NCBI GenBank assembly: GCA_934569225.1
Contig: CAKTKC010000025.1
Span: 1 to 43,332, forward strand
Reading direction: 5' to 3'
DNA length: 43,332 bases
Source: an uncultured Oscillospiraceae bacterium
GTDB lineage: Bacteria; Bacillota; Clostridia; Oscillospirales; Oscillospiraceae
Below, piece by piece: positions 15,928 to 22,883 of the stretch; position 1 is the stretch's first letter; each line of letters starts with the position of its first letter. Under the pieces are notes generated by a model. That model saw only the letters and a list, made by a program, of their open reading frames with translations, was not told the DNA's origin and searched no databases. The position numbers and the translations under genes are program-made.

Positions 15928-17577
15928 ATGTCAAAAATCATGCGCAGAAACCATTTCAAGGTTGCCGTTATTTGCCTCCTGCTCGCAGCATTTACACTGT
16001 CATTTGCTGCCTGCGGTTCTGGTAACGGAGCCAACGCCCAGACCCCTCCCGCCGCCAACAACGGCGCTGCTGCCGACGCACCCACCAGTGCGGAGCCTGG
16101 CTCCGTGCAGTCCAGCAAGGATACCCTCGTTATCCGTCTCGCTTCTGACCCCGGCACCATTGATTTCGCATACGGCGAGATCACCGAGTCCCTTGAGTTG
16201 TTCTCCCTGGTGGGAACAAGACTTCTTCCCACCATGCTCACCGAGGACGGTCTGTACGTCACAGAGCCCAACGACAAGTACAGCCTTGCCGTCGAGAGCA
16301 TTGTTGACGATGACAATCTCGGCATGACCTTCAAGCTCCGGGAAGGCGTCAAGTGGCAGAACGGTGACGACTTCACCGCCGAAGACGTTGCATACTCCAT
16401 TCAGAGATATTCCGGCATCAAGAGCTGGCAGGAGTGGTGTGACTTTGAGAATGTCAAGGTCATCAACGATTATGAGATCGACGTCCGCTTCACGAAGCCC
16501 TTTGCGCTCGCCGAAACCACCCTCGGCGCAATGTTCATCTGCAACCACAACACCACCGATCCCGACGACCCCCTCACCGTTTCCAAAAACTATGTCGGTA
16601 CCGGCGCGTGGAAGATCGTCGAGTGGATCGAAGGCGACCACATCACCCTTGAGCGCTTTGACGACCACTTTGCCGGCGTCGCTCCCATTAAGAACATCAT
16701 CATCCGCTTTATTCAGGATGCGTCCGTCGCTATGATGGAGCTTGAGACCGGCGGTGTCGATCTTGTCGACGTACCCAACTGGCCCAGCGTTAAGGGCGTT
16801 CTGGAAGGCAACTACGGCGACGCCATTGCCCATTCCTCATCCTGCGATATCATGGCTCGCCAGCTTTGGTTCAACAGCCAGCCGGGCAAGCCCTTCAACG
16901 ACATCCGTGTCCGCAAGGCCGTAATGTACGCGCTTGACCGTGACGCCATCAACTACGGCGCGTTTGAAGGTCTGGGCGATACCCCCTATACCGTATACTC
17001 CAGAACCATGGAGGGCGCGGTTGTTCTGGATCCCTGGCCCATCGAGTACAACATTGAGAAGGCCAAGGAGCTTATGAAGGAAGCCGGCTACGAAAACGGC
17101 TTTGACGCGGTCATCCTCAATACCGGCGCTGCCGAGCAGGTTCTCGCGAACGAGATCATCGCCAACCAGCTCAAGGAGATCGGCATCAACCTGACGATCG
17201 AGTCCTTTGATACGCCCACCTGGATCTCCGTCCTCACCGAGCAGCCCGAGGCATGGGATCTGACCATCCGCGGCTACGGCGGAGCCTTCTCTCCCGGAAG
17301 ATGGTTCGATACTCAGTTCAAGGTCATGTGCCACATCACCGCTGAAAACGATCCCGCTTACGCGGAGCTCGAAGCCACCGCACGCGAGATTCTCCAGACG
17401 CTGGATTACGACAAGCGTATCGAGCTTACCGAGGGCATCCAGAAGGTCTACTTCGACAAGTGGGCCTATACCTACCCGATCCAGCAGATCACCCAGCACA
17501 TTCTGCTCGCCGGCAACCTCAAGGGCGTTGTCCGGGCAGGTTACTACTGGTTCATGCTCGACGCATACTTTGAATGA
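15928..17577 (+). CDS. ABC transporter substrate-binding lipoprotein, family 5 (peptide/nickel type)
   Basis: The 549-residue protein has a lipoprotein signal (basic N-terminus, hydrophobic core, lipobox FAAC with Cys29), an Ala/Pro-rich linker, and the family 5 binding fold. Typical segments are FKLREGVKWQNGDDFTAEDV (about 136-155) and VRKAVMYALDRDAINYG (about 328-344). It would be anchored outside the cell and deliver substrate to the DppBC-like permeases. A GAGAGGAG ribosome site precedes the ATG. A strong hairpin lies 41 bases past the stop codon. Confidence 0.93.
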   Translation: MSKIMRRNHFKVAVICLLLAAFTLSFAACGSGNGANAQTPPAANNGAAADAPTSAEPGSVQSSKDTLVIRLASDPGTIDFAYGEITESLELFSLVGTRLLPTMLTEDGLYVTEPNDKYSLAVESIVDDDNLGMTFKLREGVKWQNGDDFTAEDVAYSIQRYSGIKSWQEWCDFENVKVINDYEIDVRFTKPFALAETTLGAMFICNHNTTDPDDPLTVSKNYVGTGAWKIVEWIEGDHITLERFDDHFAGVAPIKNIIIRFIQDASVAMMELETGGVDLVDVPNWPSVKGVLEGNYGDAIAHSSSCDIMARQLWFNSQPGKPFNDIRVRKAVMYALDRDAINYGAFEGLGDTPYTVYSRTMEGAVVLDPWPIEYNIEKAKELMKEAGYENGFDAVILNTGAAEQVLANEIIANQLKEIGINLTIESFDTPTWISVLTEQPEAWDLTIRGYGGAFSPGRWFDTQFKVMCHITAENDPAYAELEATAREILQTLDYDKRIELTEGIQKVYFDKWAYTYPIQQITQHILLAGNLKGVVRAGYYWFMLDAYFE

Positions 17578-17618
17578 TCGCAAATACCGTTGAGCACAGC
17601 ATGCAATTAAGTTGATCG

Positions 17619-17651
17619 GACAAGGCCGCATTTCGATAATGCGGCCTTGTC
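17619..17651 (+). promoter_or_regulatory. Perfect 14-bp hairpin after the ABC receptor gene
   Basis: GACAAGGCCGCATT (17619-17632) pairs fully with 17638-17651 around a 5-base loop. No U-tract follows, so it probably stabilises the receptor mRNA or causes partial termination before the esterase gene. It parallels the hairpin after dctP. Confidence 0.65.
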
Positions 17652-17691
17652 TAAGGATACTGTTATTAAGGGTCTAAATGAGGAGTCTGCA

Positions 17692-18660
17692 ATGTACAGA
17701 AAATACTTTGAACCCGAATACGGTGAGGTCGCTCCGTGGGTCAGAAAAGGAAATAAAATAGAGCATACCAGCACGGAGATAAAATCATGGCGCACGAAAT
17801 GGAATTTCCTTATTCTGTCGGATCTTACCAACCAATTTAAGGATACCTACTGTTATGACGATCTCATGAATGTGGAGACGGAGGACGTAGGGCTCGACAG
17901 GGGTGACGGCGTTATAACCCTGCGCATATACCACCCTGCCGGTCAGGGGCCACACCCCGTGATGGTATTCTGCCACGGCGGCAGCTGGAGCCTGAACAAT
18001 CTGGACATCTATGACTACATGCTCCGGTATCTGGCCGGCGAGGGCGGTATTGCCGTCGTTTCGGTCGATTACCGTCTTGCCCCCGAATTCCATTTTCCTG
18101 TGGGTATCGAGGACTGTTATGCCGCACTGGAATGGGCTGCTGAAAACGCGGACAGCTTTGGCGGAGACAAAGACCGCATAACCGTGTGCGGAGACTCCTC
18201 CGGAGGAAACTTCGCAGCGGTCGTCGCCCTGATGGCCAGGGACCGGAAGGGGCCGGGCATACGGAAGCAGATATTGATCTATCCTGTAACGTCATTCAAC
18301 TTTGAGAGAGCGCCTGACTCGGCCGTCCGGTACGGCGGCGGCTTCTATGGGCTCAACACCAGCCGAGAGAAACCCGCAAGGGGCGAAAATTACCTCTCAA
18401 AGCCAGAGGACAGGTTCAGCCCGTATGCCTCACCTATGGAAGAGACCGACTTTGGCGGCGTTGCCCCGGCCTGCTTTATTTCGGCGGAGTGCGATCCGCT
18501 TCTGGATCAGGCGCTTATGTACGCAGCCAAACTTGAAGATAACGGAATAGACGTGGAGTACCATTTGTACAAGGGTATGACCCACGCATTTATCAACAGG
18601 CCATACCAAAGCACGTTTGAGGCGCTGGACGCCATTATCAAGGCCGTTCCAAGAGACTGA
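17692..18660 (+). CDS. Alpha/beta hydrolase, hormone-sensitive-lipase-type esterase
   Basis: From the ATG at 17692 (GAGGAG 6 bases upstream) the protein has 322 residues. The oxyanion motif is HGGS (95-98), the nucleophile is Ser169 in GDSSGG (167-172), with Asp268 and His298 completing a triad; YRLAPE (127-132) is an HSL-family mark. There is no signal peptide, so it acts in the cytoplasm, probably on an ester brought in by the adjacent ABC importer. A TTG at 17647 gives a longer frame but lies inside the hairpin and lacks a ribosome site. Confidence 0.88.
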   Translation: MYRKYFEPEYGEVAPWVRKGNKIEHTSTEIKSWRTKWNFLILSDLTNQFKDTYCYDDLMNVETEDVGLDRGDGVITLRIYHPAGQGPHPVMVFCHGGSWSLNNLDIYDYMLRYLAGEGGIAVVSVDYRLAPEFHFPVGIEDCYAALEWAAENADSFGGDKDRITVCGDSSGGNFAAVVALMARDRKGPGIRKQILIYPVTSFNFERAPDSAVRYGGGFYGLNTSREKPARGENYLSKPEDRFSPYASPMEETDFGGVAPACFISAECDPLLDQALMYAAKLEDNGIDVEYHLYKGMTHAFINRPYQSTFEALDAIIKAVPRD

Positions 18661-18721
18661 TACAGCGCCGGTTTATGGCAGTAACCGCCGGCAGCGCGAA
18701 TGATTACTTTCGAGGTGTCCC

Positions 18722-20128
18722 ATGAAAACAAGTTCAAAAAAATTCGCCCTTATTCTGGGGCCGGCGGTTTTCCTTCTGACCGTACTGCTCCCGCTGAACG
18801 TTTTTTCCTTTGAGGCAAGAGCCGCAATAGGCTGTGTGCTCTGGATGTGCTGCTGGTGGATAACGGTCCCGGTGGGCGTCGCGGTCACGGCACTTCTGCC
18901 GATCGCGATAAACGCTATCTTTGGTATCATCCCGATGGGCGATGTTATCAATAACTATTCTTCCGAAGTAGTTGTTCTTCTTCTTGGCGCGGAGCTTATT
19001 TCAATCTCGTGGGGAGAAACGGGCGTTGACAAGCGTTTGTCCCTCAAGGTTCTGTGCCTGATCGGCCCCTCTGCGACGGTGCAGATCGTCGCGTGGTTTC
19101 TGCTCTCGGCGGCTCTTTCAGCATTCCTGCCCAAATCCGTGGTATGTGCCATAATCGTTCCCATCGCGGCGGCAATGCTCAAGTTCCTTCTTCCCGGCGA
19201 TATCATGGAGCATAAAATCAGCCCCATCATCCTTGCTTCCATCGTCTGGGGAGCGGGCATAGGCGGCATCGGGACGCCCCATTGCGGCGCAATGAACCTG
19301 ATCGCGGTGGAGTACCTTGAGGACGCCATCGGCCATGAGTTTTTATATCTCGACTGGATCGTCCGGTTAGTCCCCTTCCTTGTGGTGCTGGCCGTTCTGG
19401 ATCTGGGCTACATACTGCTCATACGGCCGAAGGGGCTTCAGCTTCACGGAACCAAAGAGTACTTCCGGAACATGTATAAGCAGCTGCCCAAAATGAACGC
19501 GGACGAGGCATGGAGCCTGGGACTGCTTATTGCAGCGACCGTGCTTTCGTTCACGCGGGAGCTTTATGCCGGGTACCTTCCCATGCTCAAGCCGGCATAT
19601 GCGTTTCTTATCTGCGGTATCCTGACGTTCATCGTGCCGAAAAAGGACGGAACGCCGCTGCTCACATGGGGATCGGCGGAGAAAAAGATAGGATGGAATC
19701 TGCTGTTTCTGTTTGCCGGGGGACTCGCCGCCGGTAAGCTGATAAGCGAGTCCGGCGCTGCGGAAAGCCTTGCTCTGTCGCTGACGACAATGAACCTTGA
19801 CGGGGGCTTTGCTACGATATTCCTGATCGTTTCATTCACTGTGCTTCTGGCGGAGGTTACGAGCAATACGGCGGCGGCAGCCATTGCCCTGCCGATAGTC
19901 AAGAGCATCACGCAGGTGCTGGATATTGACCCCGTGCCGTACATCTTTATTGCTTCCGCGGCGTTTAATGTGGCCTATATGCTGCCAACGTCAATAAGAG
20001 CTATACCGTGCGGCTACGGTCTGGCGCCGTCGTATCTCTTTAAAAACGGAGTCGTTATGACTGTCCTGAGCATTCTGGCCATATCCGCCATGGGATACCT
20101 GGCGCTGCCGCTGCTGTCGCTGTCATGA
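18722..20128 (+). CDS. SLC13/DASS-type sodium:anion symporter
   Basis: The 468-residue, highly hydrophobic protein begins with the RAAIGCVLWMCCWWITVPV segment typical of the SLC13 (divalent anion:sodium symporter) family. A sodium-site SNT motif is present at 381-383 (TSNTAAAAIALPI). The counterpart in the first half reads IGTPHCGAMN (183-192), and the second hairpin tip reads TSIRAIPCG (423-431) where GTPPN-like residues are common, so substrate choice may differ from known dicarboxylate carriers. It is the last gene of the ROK-linked unit, 61 bases after the esterase, and could export or import the acid part of the ester (inference). Confidence 0.8.
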   Translation: MKTSSKKFALILGPAVFLLTVLLPLNVFSFEARAAIGCVLWMCCWWITVPVGVAVTALLPIAINAIFGIIPMGDVINNYSSEVVVLLLGAELISISWGETGVDKRLSLKVLCLIGPSATVQIVAWFLLSAALSAFLPKSVVCAIIVPIAAAMLKFLLPGDIMEHKISPIILASIVWGAGIGGIGTPHCGAMNLIAVEYLEDAIGHEFLYLDWIVRLVPFLVVLAVLDLGYILLIRPKGLQLHGTKEYFRNMYKQLPKMNADEAWSLGLLIAATVLSFTRELYAGYLPMLKPAYAFLICGILTFIVPKKDGTPLLTWGSAEKKIGWNLLFLFAGGLAAGKLISESGAAESLALSLTTMNLDGGFATIFLIVSFTVLLAEVTSNTAAAAIALPIVKSITQVLDIDPVPYIFIASAAFNVAYMLPTSIRAIPCGYGLAPSYLFKNGVVMTVLSILAISAMGYLALPLLSLS

Positions 20129-20238
20129 GCCAAACCGATATACGAATATCTATCCGACGGCCGAAAGAATAAAAGCTGAAGTGGATCACGGCTGATGCAC
20201 ACAGCAAATCAATAAGACCAGGCAAGGGACAAAACAGC

Positions 20239-20300
20239 CCCCTGTGTAGGATAATAACTACACAGGGGTATCGTTATGTCAAAGCAAAAGTACACACAGG
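20239..20300 (+). mobile_element. Possible insertion-sequence remnant
   Basis: A perfect 11-bp hairpin (CCCCTGTGTAG at 20239-20249, CTACACAGGGG at 20258-20268) is followed by a short open frame from ATG 20277. Its first eight residues, MSKQKYTQ, resemble the start of IS3-type transposase OrfA proteins before the frame loses any likeness. GGGG lies 8 bases before that ATG. The rest of the 20129-20342 gap shows no gene. This is a weak call based on eight residues and a hairpin. Confidence 0.25.
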
Positions 20301-20342
20301 CAACGTGTCAGCAGCGTCTCCCCATTGCCATGCTGCGCGGCA

Positions 20343-20652
20343 TTACTGGTTTTCCTTCCGCTCGGAATAGTACTCCGGCACGGGCGGGATCTGGTTGATG
20401 GCATTCACGATCTCGTGCATGGTCTGGGGCAATTTCAAAGGATTGACCTTCGGCAGGTCGCTGACCTCGATCTTGTCCTTGCCCAGCAATGTCTTGAGCG
20501 CCACATTGTAGTTAATGAACCACGGTGCGTCCACGAAGGTGGAGCAGCCGCCCTTGCCGGTGAGGTTGCCGGTCTTTTCCGCCAGATAGTCAAGTATTTC
20601 TTTCCTCAATGCCCTCAGGCTTGCGGGGATGAACACGGTCATAGTTTCTCAT
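20343..20652 (-). pseudogene. Remnant of an oleate hydratase (MCRA family) gene
   Basis: An ATG at 20652 with AAAGGAG 9 bases upstream begins MRNYDRVHPRKPEGIEERN, very like the N-terminus of clostridial oleate hydratases, but the frame stops at 20590. Another frame then gives EILDYLAEKTGNLTGKGG, like the family's middle region (TGN.TG.GG followed by F.D..W). It ends with SDLPKVNPLKL and a IPPVPEYY tail, like the family's C-terminus. About 118 codons remain of a usual 550-650. I infer internal deletions and a frameshift. A 99-residue intact frame (20343-20642) is open, but it lacks the FAD-binding region, so a working hydratase is excluded. Confidence 0.6.
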
Positions 20653-20699
20653 AATGCATAACTCCTTTCGATCGGCAGCTGATTGATTTCATACAGCTG

Positions 20700-20728
20700 T
20701 TGACTTTTGATTTCGATTGGAGTATAGT
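20700..20728 (+). promoter_or_regulatory. Promoter of the tetR gene
   Basis: TTGACT (20700-20705) and TATAGT (20723-20728) are 17 bases apart, about 90 bases before the tetR start. It overlaps the divergent promoter and the palindrome at 20704-20736. Confidence 0.65.
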
Positions 20729-20736
20729 ATCAAAAG
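20704..20736. promoter_or_regulatory. Probable TetR operator
   Basis: CTTTTGAT (20704-20711) and ATCAAAAG (20729-20736) are perfect inverted 8-mers with 17 bases between. The site covers the -10 boxes of both divergent promoters, as expected for the adjacent TetR protein controlling itself and its neighbour. Confidence 0.55.
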
Positions 20737-20749
20737 GCAAAAAGAACAA
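20721..20749 (-). promoter_or_regulatory. Divergent promoter toward the oleate hydratase remnant
   Basis: On the minus strand TTGTTC (20744-20749) and TATACT (20721-20726) are 17 bases apart. It appears intact although the gene it served has decayed. Confidence 0.5.
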
Positions 20750-20818
20750 CCATCAGATTTTGATAAACTATATAAAATCCGACAGATATATTAAATTTAA
20801 TGGAATTTGGGGCAGCAT

Positions 20819-21415
20819 ATGAAAGAACAATCAGGCAGAAAAGCCGAATACCGCAGTGCAATCCGTTCCCGGCGCATGATCCGGGAAGCCTATGCGGCAC
20901 TGCTCAAGGAAAAGGATCTTTCCAAAATCACGGTAACGGACATTGTCAACCGGGCGGACATCAACCGGGCGACCTTTTACGCCCATTATCCGGACGTCCG
21001 GGGCGTCACTGAGGAAATCGAAAACGAGATCATCGCAAAGATGCTGGATGTGCTGAAGGAATTCCAATTCACAAACTTCTTCCGCAATCCCGCACCGCTG
21101 CTTCTGAAGCTCAGCAGATACCTGGAAGAAGACGCAGAGTTCTACCGAACCCTGATCAGAGCCAACGGCTCCGAGATATTCATGGAAAAGCTGAAAAAGT
21201 GTTTTACCGACTATATGCTCAACGGCAGCGACATTCCGGAGGATATGCGGCACTCCAAAATGGTCAGCCTTCGGGTGTGCTATTTCGCGGGCGGCATTGT
21301 GAACCTCTACAAGCAGTGGTTCCGGGGCGACCTGGATTGTACGCTGAACGATATCGCTCTGGAGGTCAGCAAGCTGCTTCAGCTGGAAGCCCAGGAGCTG
21401 TTCGGCGCCCGGTAA
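20819..21415 (+). CDS. TetR/AcrR family transcriptional regulator
   Basis: From the ATG at 20819 the protein has 198 residues; a TTG at 20807 is in frame but GGGG lies better placed before the ATG. The N-terminal DNA-binding domain is clear: IREAYAALLKEKDLSKITVTDIVNRADINRATFYAHY, split over about 21-57. The C-terminal ligand domain is of the kind often found in Firmicute TetR proteins. It is divergent from the oleate hydratase remnant, an arrangement known from other Firmicutes where TetR proteins sense unsaturated fatty acids; here that partner is lost. The MATE gene downstream is a possible remaining target. Confidence 0.87.
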   Translation: MKEQSGRKAEYRSAIRSRRMIREAYAALLKEKDLSKITVTDIVNRADINRATFYAHYPDVRGVTEEIENEIIAKMLDVLKEFQFTNFFRNPAPLLLKLSRYLEEDAEFYRTLIRANGSEIFMEKLKKCFTDYMLNGSDIPEDMRHSKMVSLRVCYFAGGIVNLYKQWFRGDLDCTLNDIALEVSKLLQLEAQELFGAR

Positions 21416-21478
21416 GCACCCGGTCAAACAACCTTTTCAAAAAAATAATGCAGGCCACCCTGCACCCCGGAGGTAAAC

Positions 21479-22834
21479 ATGAATCGAGATCTGACAAAAG
21501 GACCCGTCACCAAATCCATGCTGCTGTTCGCAATTCCCATGATTTTGGGCGATTTGCTCCAGCAGTGCTATAATATCGCCGACACCCTGATCGTCGGGCA
21601 GTTTCTTGGGCGCAACGCCCTTGCGGCGGTGGGGTCGTCCTTCACGCTGATGACCTTCCTCACCTCCATCCTGCTCGGATTGTGCATGGGAAGCGGCGCG
21701 CTGTTTTCCATCCGCTTCGGCCAGCGGGACGAAACCGGTCTTTGCGAGGACATCTGCGCGTCCTTCTACTCCATTGCGGCCGCGACGGTGCTTCTGAACA
21801 TCCTGGCTTACCTTTGTCTGGATTCCCTTCGCGTATTCCTCCGGGTTCCCGACGAGGTATGGGGCGATATGCGCGCCTATCTGTTCGTGATTTTTATGGG
21901 GATCCCCGCCATTTTTCTGTACAATTTCTTTGCTTCTTTCCTGCGGTCGGTGGGAAATTCCGTCGTGCCGCTGGTATTTCTGGCCATTTCCGCCGTGCTG
22001 AACATCTTTCTGGATTTGTGGTTCATCATCGGGCTGAAACGGGGCGCTAAGGGCGCTGCGGAGGCGACGGTGATCGCCCAGTACCTCTCCGGCGTCGGCA
22101 TTGCAGTCTACGCCCTTCTGCGCTGCCCTCAGGTGCGCTCCATCCGGCATCTTCGCAGTCTGCGATGGGCGCGGATTACCGAAATTCTCTCCTTCTCCAC
22201 CCTGACCTGTGTCCAGCAGTCGGTCATGAATCTGGGCATTCTCACGGTGCAGGGACTGGTCAACAGCTTCGGCACGGTGGTCATGGCCGCGTTCGCCGCC
22301 GCCGTGAAGATCGACGCCTTCGCCTACATGCCGGTGCAGGACTTCGGCAATGCCTTTTCCACGTTCATCGCCCAGAACTACGGTGCAAGGGAGCCCGACC
22401 GCATCCGCTCCGGGCTAAAAAGCGCCGTGTGCATCTCCATGGTCTTCTGTCTGGTCATATCCGCCCTCGTCTTTGTTTTTGCCCGGCCGCTTATGACGAT
22501 TTTCGTGGAAGCCGGGGAGACGGAGATCATTCAGGAGGGCGTTCGTTACCTGCGCATTGAGGGCGCGTTCTACTGCGGCATCGGCTGCCTGTTCCTGCTC
22601 TATGGGCTGTACCGGGCGCTGGAAAAGCCGGGAATGAGCGTGGTGCTGACGGTCATTTCCCTGGGCACCCGGGTGGCTCTGGCGTATCTCCTTTCCGCCA
22701 TCCCCGCCATCGGCGTGGTGGGCATCTGGTGGTCTGTTCCCATCGGCTGGTTTCTGGCAGACATGACAGGTCTGCTCTATTTCAAAATCCGGAAAAACAA
22801 GCTGCTGCCGTTGGAAAACGCCTCCATCCGCTGA
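21479..22834 (+). CDS. MATE family efflux transporter
   Basis: The 451-residue protein has about 12 membrane segments in two halves and MATE landmarks: a start with MTKGP-like residues (NRDLTKGPVTKSMLLFAIPM), NIADTLIVGQFLG (about 29-41) and LGLCMGSGALFSIRFGQ (about 65-81). It would export drugs or metabolites using a cation gradient. GGAGG lies 7 bases before the ATG. It starts 63 bases after the TetR gene with no terminator between, so cotranscription and control by TetR are likely. A terminator follows its stop. Confidence 0.92.
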   Translation: MNRDLTKGPVTKSMLLFAIPMILGDLLQQCYNIADTLIVGQFLGRNALAAVGSSFTLMTFLTSILLGLCMGSGALFSIRFGQRDETGLCEDICASFYSIAAATVLLNILAYLCLDSLRVFLRVPDEVWGDMRAYLFVIFMGIPAIFLYNFFASFLRSVGNSVVPLVFLAISAVLNIFLDLWFIIGLKRGAKGAAEATVIAQYLSGVGIAVYALLRCPQVRSIRHLRSLRWARITEILSFSTLTCVQQSVMNLGILTVQGLVNSFGTVVMAAFAAAVKIDAFAYMPVQDFGNAFSTFIAQNYGAREPDRIRSGLKSAVCISMVFCLVISALVFVFARPLMTIFVEAGETEIIQEGVRYLRIEGAFYCGIGCLFLLYGLYRALEKPGMSVVLTVISLGTRVALAYLLSAIPAIGVVGIWWSVPIGWFLADMTGLLYFKIRKNKLLPLENASIR

Positions 22835-22844
22835 GCAGCAGACA

Positions 22845-22883
22845 AGGCGGGCAAGTGCATGAAGCACTTGCCCGCCTGTTATT
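22845..22883 (+). terminator. Terminator of the tetR-MATE unit (convergent)
   Basis: AGGCGGGCAAGTGC (22845-22858) pairs fully with 22864-22877; GTTATTTT follows. It lies between two converging genes and may serve both. Confidence 0.75.
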
